This document shows, one piece after another, positions 8,103 through 16,623 of a stretch of 64,000 nucleotides of DNA (position 1 is the first letter of the stretch; each line of letters begins with the position of its first letter). The position numbers and the translations under genes are program-made. Source of the DNA: Methylovirgula sp. (GTDB lineage: Bacteria > Pseudomonadota > Alphaproteobacteria > Rhizobiales > Beijerinckiaceae); assembly GCF_037200945.1 (NCBI RefSeq), contig NZ_JBBCGP010000001.1, positions 310,001 through 374,000 of the forward strand, in the 5' to 3' direction. The notes beneath the pieces are model-generated. The model saw only the letters and a list, made by a program, of their open reading frames with translations, was not told the DNA's origin and did no database searches.

Positions 8103-9757
8103 GTGTCCGGGTTTCCTGAAATCGGCGCGTTCATCTCGACATCGCTTCGCCGCTGCTTGGCAATTCTCTCGCCAGTTTTGAAATATTCACTTTGCGTTGC
8201 GAGTTTCGCCTGCTCTTCCAGCCAATCCGGCCAATTGCCGAGATCGTAGCCGAACCACGGGCTTTCCGGCTGCAAGGGGCGAAGCCCGAGCTTGTTCCAA
8301 AGCTCACGCGCTTCTTCCATGAATTCCTGCTTCGGCAGGGCGATCGGCGGAAAGTCGCCGCGCATCGTCGCGTTGATCAAAACGGATGCGCTGCCCGCGG
8401 AATTGGTCTCGTTGCGCGGGCCATGGCCCGGGTCTTTTTTGTCCAGAATCTTGAGGTCGTTCTGCGGCTGGGAGCGGTAGCACATCGCCCAGAAAATCGC
8501 GTCGGCATTTTCGGGATCGATGTCCTCGTCGACGGCAATGATCCACTTGCCGGCATAGCGATGCAGGGAGGCCGCGCCATAAAGCGCGCGCCAGATCTCC
8601 GTCTCCAAAGTGTTGCGAGCAAATTGGATGATGAAAAGCGCGATGACGCTCGTCATCGGCTCATGCATGTGAACCCGTTTGACGCCTGCAACGCCCATTG
8701 TCGAACGCAGATGATTGAAAAGAACCGGCTCCATCGCCGCGCGACGGATGACGCTCGACTCGCTCGGCGTAACCTGACTGATGAACGACGGCAGGATCGG
8801 GTTCCGCCGCCGGGTAATCGCCGTCACTTCCATATAGGCGTTGTATTCCTGCAAATTGACATAGCCGTGGGATTCGCCGAAGGGCGCTTCCGGCTCCAGC
8901 ATGTCCGTTTCGATGAATCCCTCGATCACGATCTCTGCCTGAGCCGGCACGAGAAGATCGACCGTTTTCGCGCGCACGACCTCGATCGGCGTCCCGGTGA
9001 GGGCACCGGCAACCCAGACCTCATCGAGGCTTTCCGGCATTTTCTGAACGGCTGCATATGAGACCGCCGGCGGACATCCGAGGACGATGGCGCACGGAAG
9101 CCGCTCACCACGCGCCTTATGTTTTTCCCAATGCACAAGGATGCCGGGGCGGATCTCGACAGAGGGATTCATGCCGATGCGGCGGGGCGCTTTGATCTGC
9201 CCGCGATAATTGCCGACATTCTGAATGCCCGTATCGGGATCGCGCGTGATGTAATGCCCCGCGGTCAAATAAGGCGCATTGTCCCATCCGGGTGTCGAGA
9301 TCGGCACAGGAAGAGACTCGAGACCGCGTCCGGGCTGATCGAGTTCATCGTAAAGCGTCACGATATCGTGACATGCTGCATGTTCGACCACGACCGGCGC
9401 GAGCGGCGTAGCGAGCGCCTTAAGCCAACGGTCGCGAATGGCGTCGAGATCGGCACCGAAGCCGACACGATAAATCTCGCGACTGCCGGCGAGACCTGCG
9501 ACCAGCACGGCGGCATCGAATTTCCTGCCTTTTGAATCCGTCGGATTCAGAAACAGGAAAGCACGCCGTTCCGCTTCAGGAATGCTGCCGCGATATTGCC
9601 ACCGCACCAGCGGATGCATGATCGTATCTTTATTGACAGGCTCTTCGACGACAAAGAGAAGGCCCGCTTCGGCAAGATTCCGCACGTGATCGTGCAAATC
9701 TGGATAGAGGTGAGTCGACGCAGTTTCACGCGCGTAACAACTAAGTTTTGATTTCAT
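8099..9757 (-). CDS. UbiD family (prenylated-FMN-dependent) decarboxylase
   Basis: 552 residues from the ATG at 9757, preceded by GGATGAG; a longer reading from 9823 adds 22 unlikely residues. Family features are the RRIGMNPSVEIRPG segment, CAIVLGCPPAVSYAA, the catalytic-Glu motif EAPFGESHGYV, and SGR/VGVKRVH-type C-terminal strands (STMGVAGVKRVHMHEP). UbiD enzymes reversibly decarboxylate aromatic or alpha,beta-unsaturated acids and need prenyl-FMN made by UbiX. No ubiX is in the window. As first gene of an importer/nitrilase operon it suggests decarboxylation of an aromatic acid as a key catabolic step. Confidence 0.9.
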   Translation of the reverse strand: MKSKLSCYARETASTHLYPDLHDHVRNLAEAGLLFVVEEPVNKDTIMHPLVRWQYRGSIPEAERRAFLFLNPTDSKGRKFDAAVLVAGLAGSREIYRVGFGADLDAIRDRWLKALATPLAPVVVEHAACHDIVTLYDELDQPGRGLESLPVPISTPGWDNAPYLTAGHYITRDPDTGIQNVGNYRGQIKAPRRIGMNPSVEIRPGILVHWEKHKARGERLPCAIVLGCPPAVSYAAVQKMPESLDEVWVAGALTGTPIEVVRAKTVDLLVPAQAEIVIEGFIETDMLEPEAPFGESHGYVNLQEYNAYMEVTAITRRRNPILPSFISQVTPSESSVIRRAAMEPVLFNHLRSTMGVAGVKRVHMHEPMTSVIALFIIQFARNTLETEIWRALYGAASLHRYAGKWIIAVDEDIDPENADAIFWAMCYRSQPQNDLKILDKKDPGHGPRNETNSAGSASVLINATMRGDFPPIALPKQEFMEEARELWNKLGLRPLQPESPWFGYDLGNWPDWLEEQAKLATQSEYFKTGERIAKQRRSDVEMNAPISGNPDT

Positions 9758-9854
9758 CTCATCCGAAATTGCCACAACGCACCACAATATCTCACGCGGG
9801 GACGAGCGCAGCCCGCCGCACAACCCGATGCCATTATTTTGGAACCTCCAAAAG

Positions 9855-9870
9855 CGTAAGATTGTATGAC
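9855..9870 (+). promoter_or_regulatory. Operator-like site, half of an inverted pair
   Basis: The 16-mer CGTAAGATTGTATGAC matches the reverse complement of 9966-9981 at 14 of 16 positions. Bases 9861-9873 read ATTGT-ATG-ACGAC, two mismatches from the ATTGT-N3-ACAAT core of the perfect palindrome at 4322. It lies 104 bp upstream of the UbiD start. Confidence 0.5.
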
Positions 9871-9962
9871 GACGTTAGTCAAGGCCATTCTGGTCGCGAT
9901 GTTTGTACCCCGCCAGCAGGCCGGCCTGCGCAGTTTGCAGCGTTAGTGACCGCTCTCAAAAT

Positions 9963-9981
9963 ATTGTCTTACAACCTTACG
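9963..9981 (-). promoter_or_regulatory. Operator-like site, second member of the inverted pair
   Basis: Bases 9963-9975 read ATTGT-CTT-ACAAC, one mismatch from ATTGT-N3-ACAAT. The flank extends the match to 9855-9870 in inverted orientation. The two centres are 102 bp apart, close to ten helical turns, so a looped repressor complex is possible. Confidence 0.5.
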
Positions 9982-10174
9982 ATTTGGCATGGAAACTGCC
10001 TTCCGATGCCGTGTTGATTAGTCGGCGAAATGCGGGGACTTCGTGAAACTGATCTGCACGGTGTTTGGGCGGTTGTTAATCGCGGCGCCAATTATTGCCT
10101 ACGGTTTGGGCGCGGTCGCTCCGGGTACTGCCAAGACATAATTCGTAAAAACCTCCCCTCGACTCAGAGAATGA

Positions 10175-11758
10175 ATGATGGCTGCACGTAAGTGCTTTGT
10201 ATGGCGTGTCGCAGGGTTGGCATTGTCTTGCATTGCCGGATTTTCTGCCTCCGATCTTGTGGCCGCGCCCGACCAGACCGGCATTGTTCATACCGACGTG
10301 GGAGACGTCCGGGGTTTGATCAACGGCGACGTCCGCCGCTATCTTGGCATCCCTTACGCGGCGCCCCCCATTGGTGCGCTGCGCTGGCGACCGCCAGTCG
10401 CCGTGCATCCGTGGCCAAGGGTTCTGGATGCGACGAAATTTGGCGGAACTTGCGCGCAGGCTCAGCGCGGCGTCTTCGCAGCACCAAGCCAAAACGAGGA
10501 TTGTCTCTATCTCAATATTTATGCGCCACGGGAAACAAACGCGGCGGCGCGCAACCCCGTGATGGTGTGGTTTCACGGCGGTGGACTCTTCAGCGGTGAA
10601 AGCAATGATTATGACGGGAGCAAACTCGTTGCCCGCGGCAACGTGATTGTCGTCACATTGAACTATCGCGTTGGCGTGTTCGGATTTTTCTCGCATCCTG
10701 CCTTGAACGCCGAGGGGCATCCTTACGCAAATTACGGCATCATGGATCAGCAGTTCGCGCTGAAATGGGTGCAGAGGAACATTTCGGCTTTTGGCGGCGA
10801 CCCGAACAACGTCACGATTTTTGGTCAATCGGGTGGCGGCACCAGCGTAATGGCGAATTTGGTCTCGCCGCTTTCGAAGGGTTTGTTTCAGAAAGCCATC
10901 AATGAAAGCGGAACCAGTATCCAGGTCGTAACGCCGGCCGCGTCTCTCGATGACGGTGTGCAATTGGCCAAGTCGGTCGGCTGTGTCGGCGCGGACTCGG
11001 CGAAATGTCTACGCGCACTCAGCGTCAAGCAAATCCTCGATCATCAGGCGCCGATTCTTCGTCACGTTGTCGTCTTCCCAGCGATCGACGGCACAATCAT
11101 CGCGAAAACGGCGTTCGACGCTTTCAGCCACGGCGCATTCAATCACGTTCCGGTTATGACGGGCCTTGTTGCCGACGAGCAAAGCTTCTTCATGTCGGAA
11201 CTCAAGACGCATAAACCGGCGCTCCCGGTGGAGTATGAGGCGCTCGTTTCCTCGTTTGGACATCAAAATCGAGACAAAATCGCAGCCCGCTATCCGTTGA
11301 ACAAATATCCGAGCCCGGCCTTGGCAGAAGTAGCGGTCGCGCAAGGCTTCAAATCATGTACCGCGCGCCTTCTTGACCGAGCTTGGGCGAAATACGCGCC
11401 GGTCTATGCCTATGAATTCCGCGACCAAACGGCGCCGTCCTATTTTCCCAAATTCAGCTTTCCGATGCGCGCATATCATACGGCCGAACTGCAATATATC
11501 TTCCCCCTCTTTCACGGCGGCCAGGGTACGCCGCATGCGCTGAACTCGGCGCAGGAGAAACTTTCGGATCAGATGGTGGATTATTGGACAAGCTTCGCGC
11601 GGACGGGCAGACCCACAAGCCGCTCAAGCCAGCCGTGGAAGCCTTACGATGCGCAAACCGATAATTATCAAGTGCTGGATCTGTCGGTCGTGAGCAACGC
11701 CGGTGGCTATGGAAAGAAATACGATTGCGAACTTTGGGACGCGATTCTTTCATTTTGA
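10175..11758 (+). CDS. Secreted carboxylesterase type B
   Basis: 527 residues. The N-terminus (about 1-30, VAGLALSCIAGFSASDLVA) is a signal peptide, so the enzyme acts in the periplasm or outside. Type B esterase motifs are complete: EDCLYLNIYAP, oxyanion loop WFHGGGLFSGE (about 132-142), nucleophile S219 in FGQSGGGTS, acidic residue in GLVADEQSFF (about 335), and His in MRAYHTAELQ (about 432). It would hydrolyse carboxylic esters, perhaps releasing the acid that the adjacent importer brings in. It is transcribed divergently from the UbiD operon across a region with paired operator-like sites. Another ATG at 10171 is out of frame. Confidence 0.92.
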   Translation: MMAARKCFVWRVAGLALSCIAGFSASDLVAAPDQTGIVHTDVGDVRGLINGDVRRYLGIPYAAPPIGALRWRPPVAVHPWPRVLDATKFGGTCAQAQRGVFAAPSQNEDCLYLNIYAPRETNAAARNPVMVWFHGGGLFSGESNDYDGSKLVARGNVIVVTLNYRVGVFGFFSHPALNAEGHPYANYGIMDQQFALKWVQRNISAFGGDPNNVTIFGQSGGGTSVMANLVSPLSKGLFQKAINESGTSIQVVTPAASLDDGVQLAKSVGCVGADSAKCLRALSVKQILDHQAPILRHVVVFPAIDGTIIAKTAFDAFSHGAFNHVPVMTGLVADEQSFFMSELKTHKPALPVEYEALVSSFGHQNRDKIAARYPLNKYPSPALAEVAVAQGFKSCTARLLDRAWAKYAPVYAYEFRDQTAPSYFPKFSFPMRAYHTAELQYIFPLFHGGQGTPHALNSAQEKLSDQMVDYWTSFARTGRPTSRSSQPWKPYDAQTDNYQVLDLSVVSNAGGYGKKYDCELWDAILSF

Positions 11759-11870
11759 TCCGATCCATCAGAGTTCGCGACATAACTGAATTGCGGGATC
11801 GTAACCTAGACGCCTATTCCGGCGGCCCATACAGACGAAACTCCCGCCTTGGCTTCCCTCGGAACAACGA

Positions 11871-13313
11871 ATGCTAAGCCTCATCGATGAGCTACTGAAA
11901 GAACAATTCCTGCAGACGATTGATGGCACCGATGCCGCGAGCGTCTTTGAGGATGTCATCAATCCGGCGACCGGTCGGCCCTTTCACCGCGCGCCCGTAG
12001 CCACAACGGACGAGTTGGAAGCCGCGGTGGCGGCGGCCCGGCGCGCGCAGCCGTCGTGGACCGCGCGAAGCTGGGAAGAGCGTGCGGCGGCGCTGGAAAG
12101 CTTCGCCAAGACCATCGAGACAAATGTCGAGCGCTTGGCGCACCTTTTCACGCTCGAACAAGGGCGTCCGCTGGCCGGCGCCCGCATCGAGATCGGATTA
12201 GCTTGCCGATACATTCGTCTCTTGGCGGCGGTGCGGCTTCCTTCACGCGTCCTTGTCGACAACGAGGTCCGCCGAATTGTCGAGCGATGGACGCCAAAAG
12301 GCGTCGTGGCTGCCATTGCGCCTTGGAACGCACCCGTCGTACTTGGCATGGCGAAAATTGCCACTGCCCTCATCGGCGGCAACACGATCGTCATCAAGCC
12401 GTCGGAGCTAACGCCGCTCTGTACCCTCGAGCTTGGTCGACTCGGCCGGAAGGTTTTCCCGCCGGGCGTTCTCAACGTCGTCTCGGGGGGCCGCGCGGTT
12501 GGCGCGGCTTTGGTCGAACTTCCCGGCTTCGACAAAATCTCCTTCACCGGATCGACGGCGACGGGCCGCTCGATCGCAGGCAAGGCCGGAACGCTTCTGC
12601 GCCCCGTGACGCTGGAACTCGGCGGGAACGACGGAGCAATCCTTCTGCCCGATGGATCGATCGAGGCCATGACGACGGCCGCGACCCTGACCGGCCTTGT
12701 GAATTGCGGCCAGTTCTGCGGCGCTGTTAAACGCATCTATGCGCCCCGCAACCTTTACGAAGCGGTCTGCGAGTCTTTGACGGAGCGGGCCAAAAAAATT
12801 GTGATCGGCGACGGCCTGTCACCCGGCGTCGAGATGGGTCCCATCCAAAACAAGGCTCAGTTCGACAAGGTTTGCGCCATCGTGGATGACGCTCGTGCCG
12901 CTGGCGGCCGCATTCTTACCGGCGGCGAACCCATAGCTGGCGACGGATATTTCTACCCGCCCACATTGGTGGCGGACCTCACCGACGGCGTTCGACTCGT
13001 CGACGAGGAACAGTTTGGACCGGTCATTCCCATCGTCCCCTATGACGACCTGAACGACGTGATCGATAATCTCAATGCCGGCCCCTATGGTCTCACAAGT
13101 TCGATCTGGACCGCCGATCTCGATCGCGGGGCGGAGCTGGCATCACGCCTGACTGTCGGTACAGGTCTGGTCAATCAACATGGTGGATTCGACGCCTCCG
13201 TTCCCATGTCGCTCATCAAACAATCGGGCATCGGCGTGGATTACGCGGAATACGGCGTCAAAGGCGCCATGAACCTTCAGGTGATCAACATCAACAAGAC
13301 TGTGAGGCACTAG
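11871..13313 (+). CDS. NAD(P)-dependent aldehyde dehydrogenase
   Basis: 480 residues with the ALDH fingerprint: N153 in IAPWNAP, VIKPSELTP, the Rossmann FTGSTATGR, E249 in LELGGNDG, and the nucleophile C283 in NCGQFCGAVKR. It oxidises an aldehyde to an acid in the cytosol. It lies 112 bp downstream of the carboxylesterase on the same strand with no terminator visible between them, so it may oxidise the aldehyde formed from the alcohol half of an ester. That link is inference. The aldehyde specificity cannot be read from the sequence. Confidence 0.93.
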   Translation: MLSLIDELLKEQFLQTIDGTDAASVFEDVINPATGRPFHRAPVATTDELEAAVAAARRAQPSWTARSWEERAAALESFAKTIETNVERLAHLFTLEQGRPLAGARIEIGLACRYIRLLAAVRLPSRVLVDNEVRRIVERWTPKGVVAAIAPWNAPVVLGMAKIATALIGGNTIVIKPSELTPLCTLELGRLGRKVFPPGVLNVVSGGRAVGAALVELPGFDKISFTGSTATGRSIAGKAGTLLRPVTLELGGNDGAILLPDGSIEAMTTAATLTGLVNCGQFCGAVKRIYAPRNLYEAVCESLTERAKKIVIGDGLSPGVEMGPIQNKAQFDKVCAIVDDARAAGGRILTGGEPIAGDGYFYPPTLVADLTDGVRLVDEEQFGPVIPIVPYDDLNDVIDNLNAGPYGLTSSIWTADLDRGAELASRLTVGTGLVNQHGGFDASVPMSLIKQSGIGVDYAEYGVKGAMNLQVININKTVRH

Positions 13314-13408
13314 CGAAGAGAATTGCGTAGAGCGACAGGTGAGGGAGCTTATGATTAGTGACGTCAATCAGACTGTCGCTTAGTGCGTCATGTCCAACAC
13401 TGGTTCGC

Positions 13409-13639
13409 TCATACGCCAAGCGCCAAGAGCAGCGCGGAGCGCAATTGTTCAAATCTCGGATCAGAGTGACGGCGCGGCCGTTCAAGCGGAATATGCAATT
13501 CGGTTCGGAGGCGTCCCCCCTCCAGGACGACGGCTCGGTCAGCAAGCAGCAAGGCTTCGTCCACGTCATGCGTAACGAGAAGAACCGAACAATGATGCTT
13601 GGCCCAAAGCTCCAAAACAAGCCGTTGCGCACGATTTGA
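13409..13639 (-). pseudogene. C-terminal remnant of an SsuB/NrtD-type ABC ATPase
   Basis: The minus strand reads RAQRLVLELWAKHH, then SVLLVTHDVDEALLLADR with the H-loop, then VVLEGGRLRTELHIPLERPRR, and ends LLLALGV before a stop. This matches the last quarter of nitrate/sulfonate importer ATPases. Walker A, signature and Walker B are absent and an in-frame stop lies directly upstream at about 13640. Another minus frame at 13640-13690 (SLLVYGLLGLNSDQIV) may be a frameshifted trace of the Walker B/D-loop region, which is weak. It is a decayed copy of a second importer once next to this island. Confidence 0.7.
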
Positions 13640-14039
13640 TCAGAGTTCAAACCGAGGAGGCCATAAACCAGGAGGGAGGCGGCCACGATATTCCTTCCCT
13701 CACGACGCCTCCGGCGACGTCAGACGCTCCCACGAGCTTCCATCTTCTCCAAAGAGGCCAGATGTTTCATTGGCCGCCCTCGGGACTGCGCAAGCAATCA
13801 CGGCCGACGCCCACCCAGTAAAGGTTGCCAGCGGACGGCGCGCAGCATTCGACGTAAGTGCCAGCTCGCAGGACCTTTAGAAAATTTCGATTGAATTTCG
13901 TCGCCGGTTCAGCCCTCGTTGAAATCGTTCCATCCTGATCGGTGGGACCGAATATTGCTTCCAAAAGATTTCCTGTTGGCTTTTTCCGCGGACGTCCGGG
14001 TCGCCGCCTTCGTGTCGATACGCTCCCGATTTCTGATTG
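13640..14039. other. Degraded intergenic stretch
   Basis: About 400 bp with only short, unrecognisable reading frames on both strands. Given the ABC ATPase remnant at its left edge, it is probably decayed coding DNA. I see no promoter, RNA gene or repeat. Confidence 0.4.
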
Positions 14040-15092
14040 ATGATTAAATTCCTATCCTCTCCGCTTCGGAATTTGGCTGCCGGCCTCGCGTTCATGCTCG
14101 TGGTCTCGGTCTGCGCGACTGCGGCGTATGTGGCGAACGGGTGGAGGCTCGGCGACGCGCTCTACATGGTCGTGCTCACCGTTTACACGGTCGGTTACGA
14201 CGAAGTTATACCGATCAACACGCCGGAATTGCGCGCGATCACCATCGCATTGATTGTCACGGGCTGCACCGGGATGATCTTTCTGACCGGCACACTCATT
14301 CAGTTGATTACTGCTAGCCAGCTCCAGCAATTATTTGGATTTCGCCGCATGCAAAAAGAAATCGACCGCCTCACCGATCATGTCATCATCTGTGGTTACG
14401 GCCGCATTGGCCAGATGCTTGCGCGAGAGCTTCAAGCAGGAAAGTCCGCCTTCGTCATCGTCGAGCGCGGCGATGGCCGCATGACCGCCGCGCGCGAACT
14501 GGGCTTCCTCAGCTTGCAGGGCGACGCCACGGATGAAGACGTCCTGCGGCTTGCAGGTATCGCGCGCGCGCGGGCCTTGGCGACCGTTCTGCCAGACGAT
14601 GCGGCGAATGTATTCATCACGCTCAGCGCTCGCAGTCTCAACCGCGAGCTGACGATCATCGCACGGGGCGAAGCCGCATCTACGGAAGGCAAGCTCATTC
14701 AGGCCGGTGCCGATCGCGTCGTGCTGCCGACACGGATCGGCGCAGAACGGATGGCTGAGCTTTTGCTGTACCAGAATGTCGCCAAGGTCTTGTCTGGAAT
14801 TAAAGCCGGGGACCTCGACCGGCTCGGCCGCGATCTGCGCCGCCTGGGTCTTGAAATCGAACTTGTCGCCGCGGAAACCGGCAGCCAGAGTGTCGGCACC
14901 ACCATTGGCGAGCTTGAGGCGACTGCCGCAGGCGCCTTTCTCGTCGTCGCAATCGAACGACAGAACGGAGAAATCTTGCTCCAACCAGCGGCAAATATTG
15001 CAATTCAAGAAGGCGACGGCGTTGCGATCGTTGGCAGACCAGGCCGCGCTCAAACCGTTGTGTCCGTTTTCGCGCGGTCGACCGTGAGCTGA
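14040..15092 (+). CDS. Two-TM potassium channel with RCK (TrkA-N/TrkA-C) domains
   Basis: 350 residues from ATG; a TTG directly before it is also in frame. TM1 is about residues 12-32, a pore loop carries the filter TVYTVGYDEV (T50-V-G-Y-D54), and TM2 is about 66-88. A Rossmann RCK domain starts with VIICGYGRIGQ (about 113-123), and a TrkA-C-like domain begins near 265. This is the layout of MthK/Kch-type prokaryotic K+ channels gated by ligand binding to the cytosolic ring. The filter has Asp where most channels have TVGYG. No clear ribosome-binding site is visible and neighbours are unrelated. Confidence 0.88.
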   Translation: MIKFLSSPLRNLAAGLAFMLVVSVCATAAYVANGWRLGDALYMVVLTVYTVGYDEVIPINTPELRAITIALIVTGCTGMIFLTGTLIQLITASQLQQLFGFRRMQKEIDRLTDHVIICGYGRIGQMLARELQAGKSAFVIVERGDGRMTAARELGFLSLQGDATDEDVLRLAGIARARALATVLPDDAANVFITLSARSLNRELTIIARGEAASTEGKLIQAGADRVVLPTRIGAERMAELLLYQNVAKVLSGIKAGDLDRLGRDLRRLGLEIELVAAETGSQSVGTTIGELEATAAGAFLVVAIERQNGEILLQPAANIAIQEGDGVAIVGRPGRAQTVVSVFARSTVS

Positions 15093-15237
15093 TTGCGACG
15101 CGAAGCGTGTCGAAGATACTGCGCATAGAACGCCGCCAACGTCTCAGTTCTATATATTTTGGGCCGCCGAGACCCATCGAGTTTATATGCGCTTCTGCCC
15201 ATGTTTTCCGCGATCGGAGTCGAAAAGGCGATCGCAC
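15093..15237. other. Intergenic stretch downstream of the channel gene
   Basis: Together with 15373-15549 this makes 457 bp between two annotated genes. Apart from the small reading frame at 15238-15372, I see nothing recognisable. Confidence 0.3.
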
Positions 15238-15372
15238 ATGGACCATCATTATAACCGCGGCGACAAAGCGGACGAGAGCGTCGGCCAGCAAATCATTTTC
15301 GAATCTGGAATCTGCATTGCGACGCTCTTGGCCATCGGCATTGCCTGCGAACTCGTCTTTCGCGCGTCTTGA
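15238..15372 (+). CDS. Possible 44-aa single-span membrane protein
   Basis: From the ATG at 15238 the frame gives a hydrophilic start MDHHYNRGDKADESVG followed by one strong hydrophobic helix, ICIATLLAIGIACELVF, and a short tail. A soluble head plus one transmembrane helix is common among small bacterial membrane proteins. An upstream AAAGGCG could act as a weak ribosome-binding site. I recognise no family, and it could be a chance frame. Confidence 0.35.
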   Translation: MDHHYNRGDKADESVGQQIIFESGICIATLLAIGIACELVFRAS

Positions 15373-15549
15373 ATAACGACGAAGCCGCCACGCGTGAAGA
15401 CGAGCCGAGAACGCAGGCAAGACATCTCGAGACGCAGATAAGTAACGTCGCAAGATAAGCCGGGTCGGCGGAGCTATTCCCTTGCGTTTATAGCAAATCA
15501 TACTTGCGCATGAGGTTACAGAAAGGTCGACTTCTGATATTCTCCGCAT

Positions 15550-16098
15550 GTGTTCAGGAAGTCGCTAAGCATTTTGTCGATCTTAGCAGTCGGCGTGACG
15601 GGGGTTGCGTTGGCCCATCCAAATATCACCGTCGAGACCGTTCATGTCGAACATGTGCGGATCGTCTCGGCAAAGACGTTCGCCCAGGCGAAAGCCGCGC
15701 TCGAATCACAGGTTCCACAGCTCGACCCAGCGGTCGCCGCCGCCTTGAACGCAGGCGATTCCGAGCTCGCGCAAAAGCTTGAGCGTGGCGTGCCGCTTTT
15801 TATTTTCCTGAAACGCGATCACGGTGCACTCCTCAAGGCGCAGGGCGGCGCTCGTCATGCGATTCAATACGAGATTGGCAATCCGCTCACCGCATCGCTG
15901 ATGACCAGGCACAAATTCCAGGCCGCGCTCTACGCGCCGCTTCGCGTCGTGCTCTACGAGAATTCAAATGGTGCGGCGACATTTGAATATGACAAGCCAT
16001 CTACGCTTTTCGGACAATTCGGTGATCCGCAGGTCGATAAAGTCGCGCACGACCTTGATCAGGAGCTGGAGCAGGCGTTGCGGCGAGCCGCCGAATGA
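15550..16098 (+). CDS. Secreted DUF302 domain protein
   Basis: 182 residues from a GTG start. Residues 1-22 (SLSILSILAVGVTGVALA) form a signal peptide. The rest fits the DUF302 fold: HVRIVSAKTFAQAKAALE, PLFIFLKRDHGALLKAQGG, a YEIGNPLTASLMTRHKFQAALYAPLRVVLYEN core, and FEYDKPSTLFGQFGD. The biochemical role of DUF302 is unknown. It lies 62 bp before the molybdenum-hydroxylase operon and may be expressed with it. The start is uncertain because no clear Shine-Dalgarno is visible and no in-frame ATG lies near. Confidence 0.75.
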   Translation: MFRKSLSILSILAVGVTGVALAHPNITVETVHVEHVRIVSAKTFAQAKAALESQVPQLDPAVAAALNAGDSELAQKLERGVPLFIFLKRDHGALLKAQGGARHAIQYEIGNPLTASLMTRHKFQAALYAPLRVVLYENSNGAATFEYDKPSTLFGQFGDPQVDKVAHDLDQELEQALRRAAE

Positions 16099-16160
16099 AG
16101 CGCCACGCTTCTAATGAATCATATTGGATATGAAGCGCTGAGCGCGCGAGGACAGGAAGC

Positions 16161-16613
16161 ATGAAAGTTCTTTCGATCAACGGACAATCGCACCAGGTCG
16201 ACGTGCCGGATGACATGCCTTTGCTTTGGGTTCTGCGCGACGTCCTGGGCATGACAGGCACAAAGTTCGGCTGCGGCATCGCTCAATGCGGCGCATGCAC
16301 TGTCCATCTGGCGGGCCAGCCCGTGCGCTCTTGCCTGTTGCCGGTGAGCGCCATCGGCGCGCGTCCGGTGACGACGATCGAGGCCGTCGGGCAGACGGCG
16401 AACGGCCACAAAATCCAGCAGGCATGGCTCGACAAAGAAGTCGTGCAATGCGGCTATTGCCAGTCCGGGCAAATCATGTCGGCCACGGCGCTCTTGAACC
16501 AGACTCCGCATCCGACCGACGCTGATATCGATGCAGCGATGTCGGGCAACATCTGCCGTTGCGGGACTTATGTCCGTATTCGCGAGGCTATTCACGCAGC
16601 CGCGTCGGCTTAA
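16161..16613 (+). CDS. 2Fe-2S subunit of a molybdenum hydroxylase (IorA-like)
   Basis: 150 residues carrying two [2Fe-2S] clusters. The N-terminal plant-ferredoxin-type cluster has cysteines in GCGIAQCGACTVH and SCLLP. The C-terminal cluster has CGYCQSGQIM and NICRCGTY. This is the small subunit of isoquinoline 1-oxidoreductase/aldehyde oxidase-type enzymes. It passes electrons from the Mo site to the next acceptor. A GGAAG ribosome-binding site precedes the ATG. The large subunit starts 10 bp downstream and a cytochrome c follows, forming a three-subunit enzyme that donates to the respiratory chain rather than to NAD. Confidence 0.93.
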   Translation: MKVLSINGQSHQVDVPDDMPLLWVLRDVLGMTGTKFGCGIAQCGACTVHLAGQPVRSCLLPVSAIGARPVTTIEAVGQTANGHKIQQAWLDKEVVQCGYCQSGQIMSATALLNQTPHPTDADIDAAMSGNICRCGTYVRIREAIHAAASA

Positions 16614-16623
16614 GGAGGCAGCC

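Larger units (their letters stand above)
9758..10174. promoter_or_regulatory. Divergent promoter region between UbiD operon and carboxylesterase
   Basis: About 417 bp without a convincing gene. It holds two operator-like sites in opposite orientation, at 9855-9870 and 9966-9981. The UbiD operon start is to the left and the carboxylesterase start to the right. I could not place -35/-10 boxes with confidence. Confidence 0.6.

Noticed and set aside
13767..13964. 65-codon minus-strand frame in the degraded region
   Set aside because: It starts at TTG, has no ribosome-binding site or recognisable domain, and lies in apparently decayed DNA.
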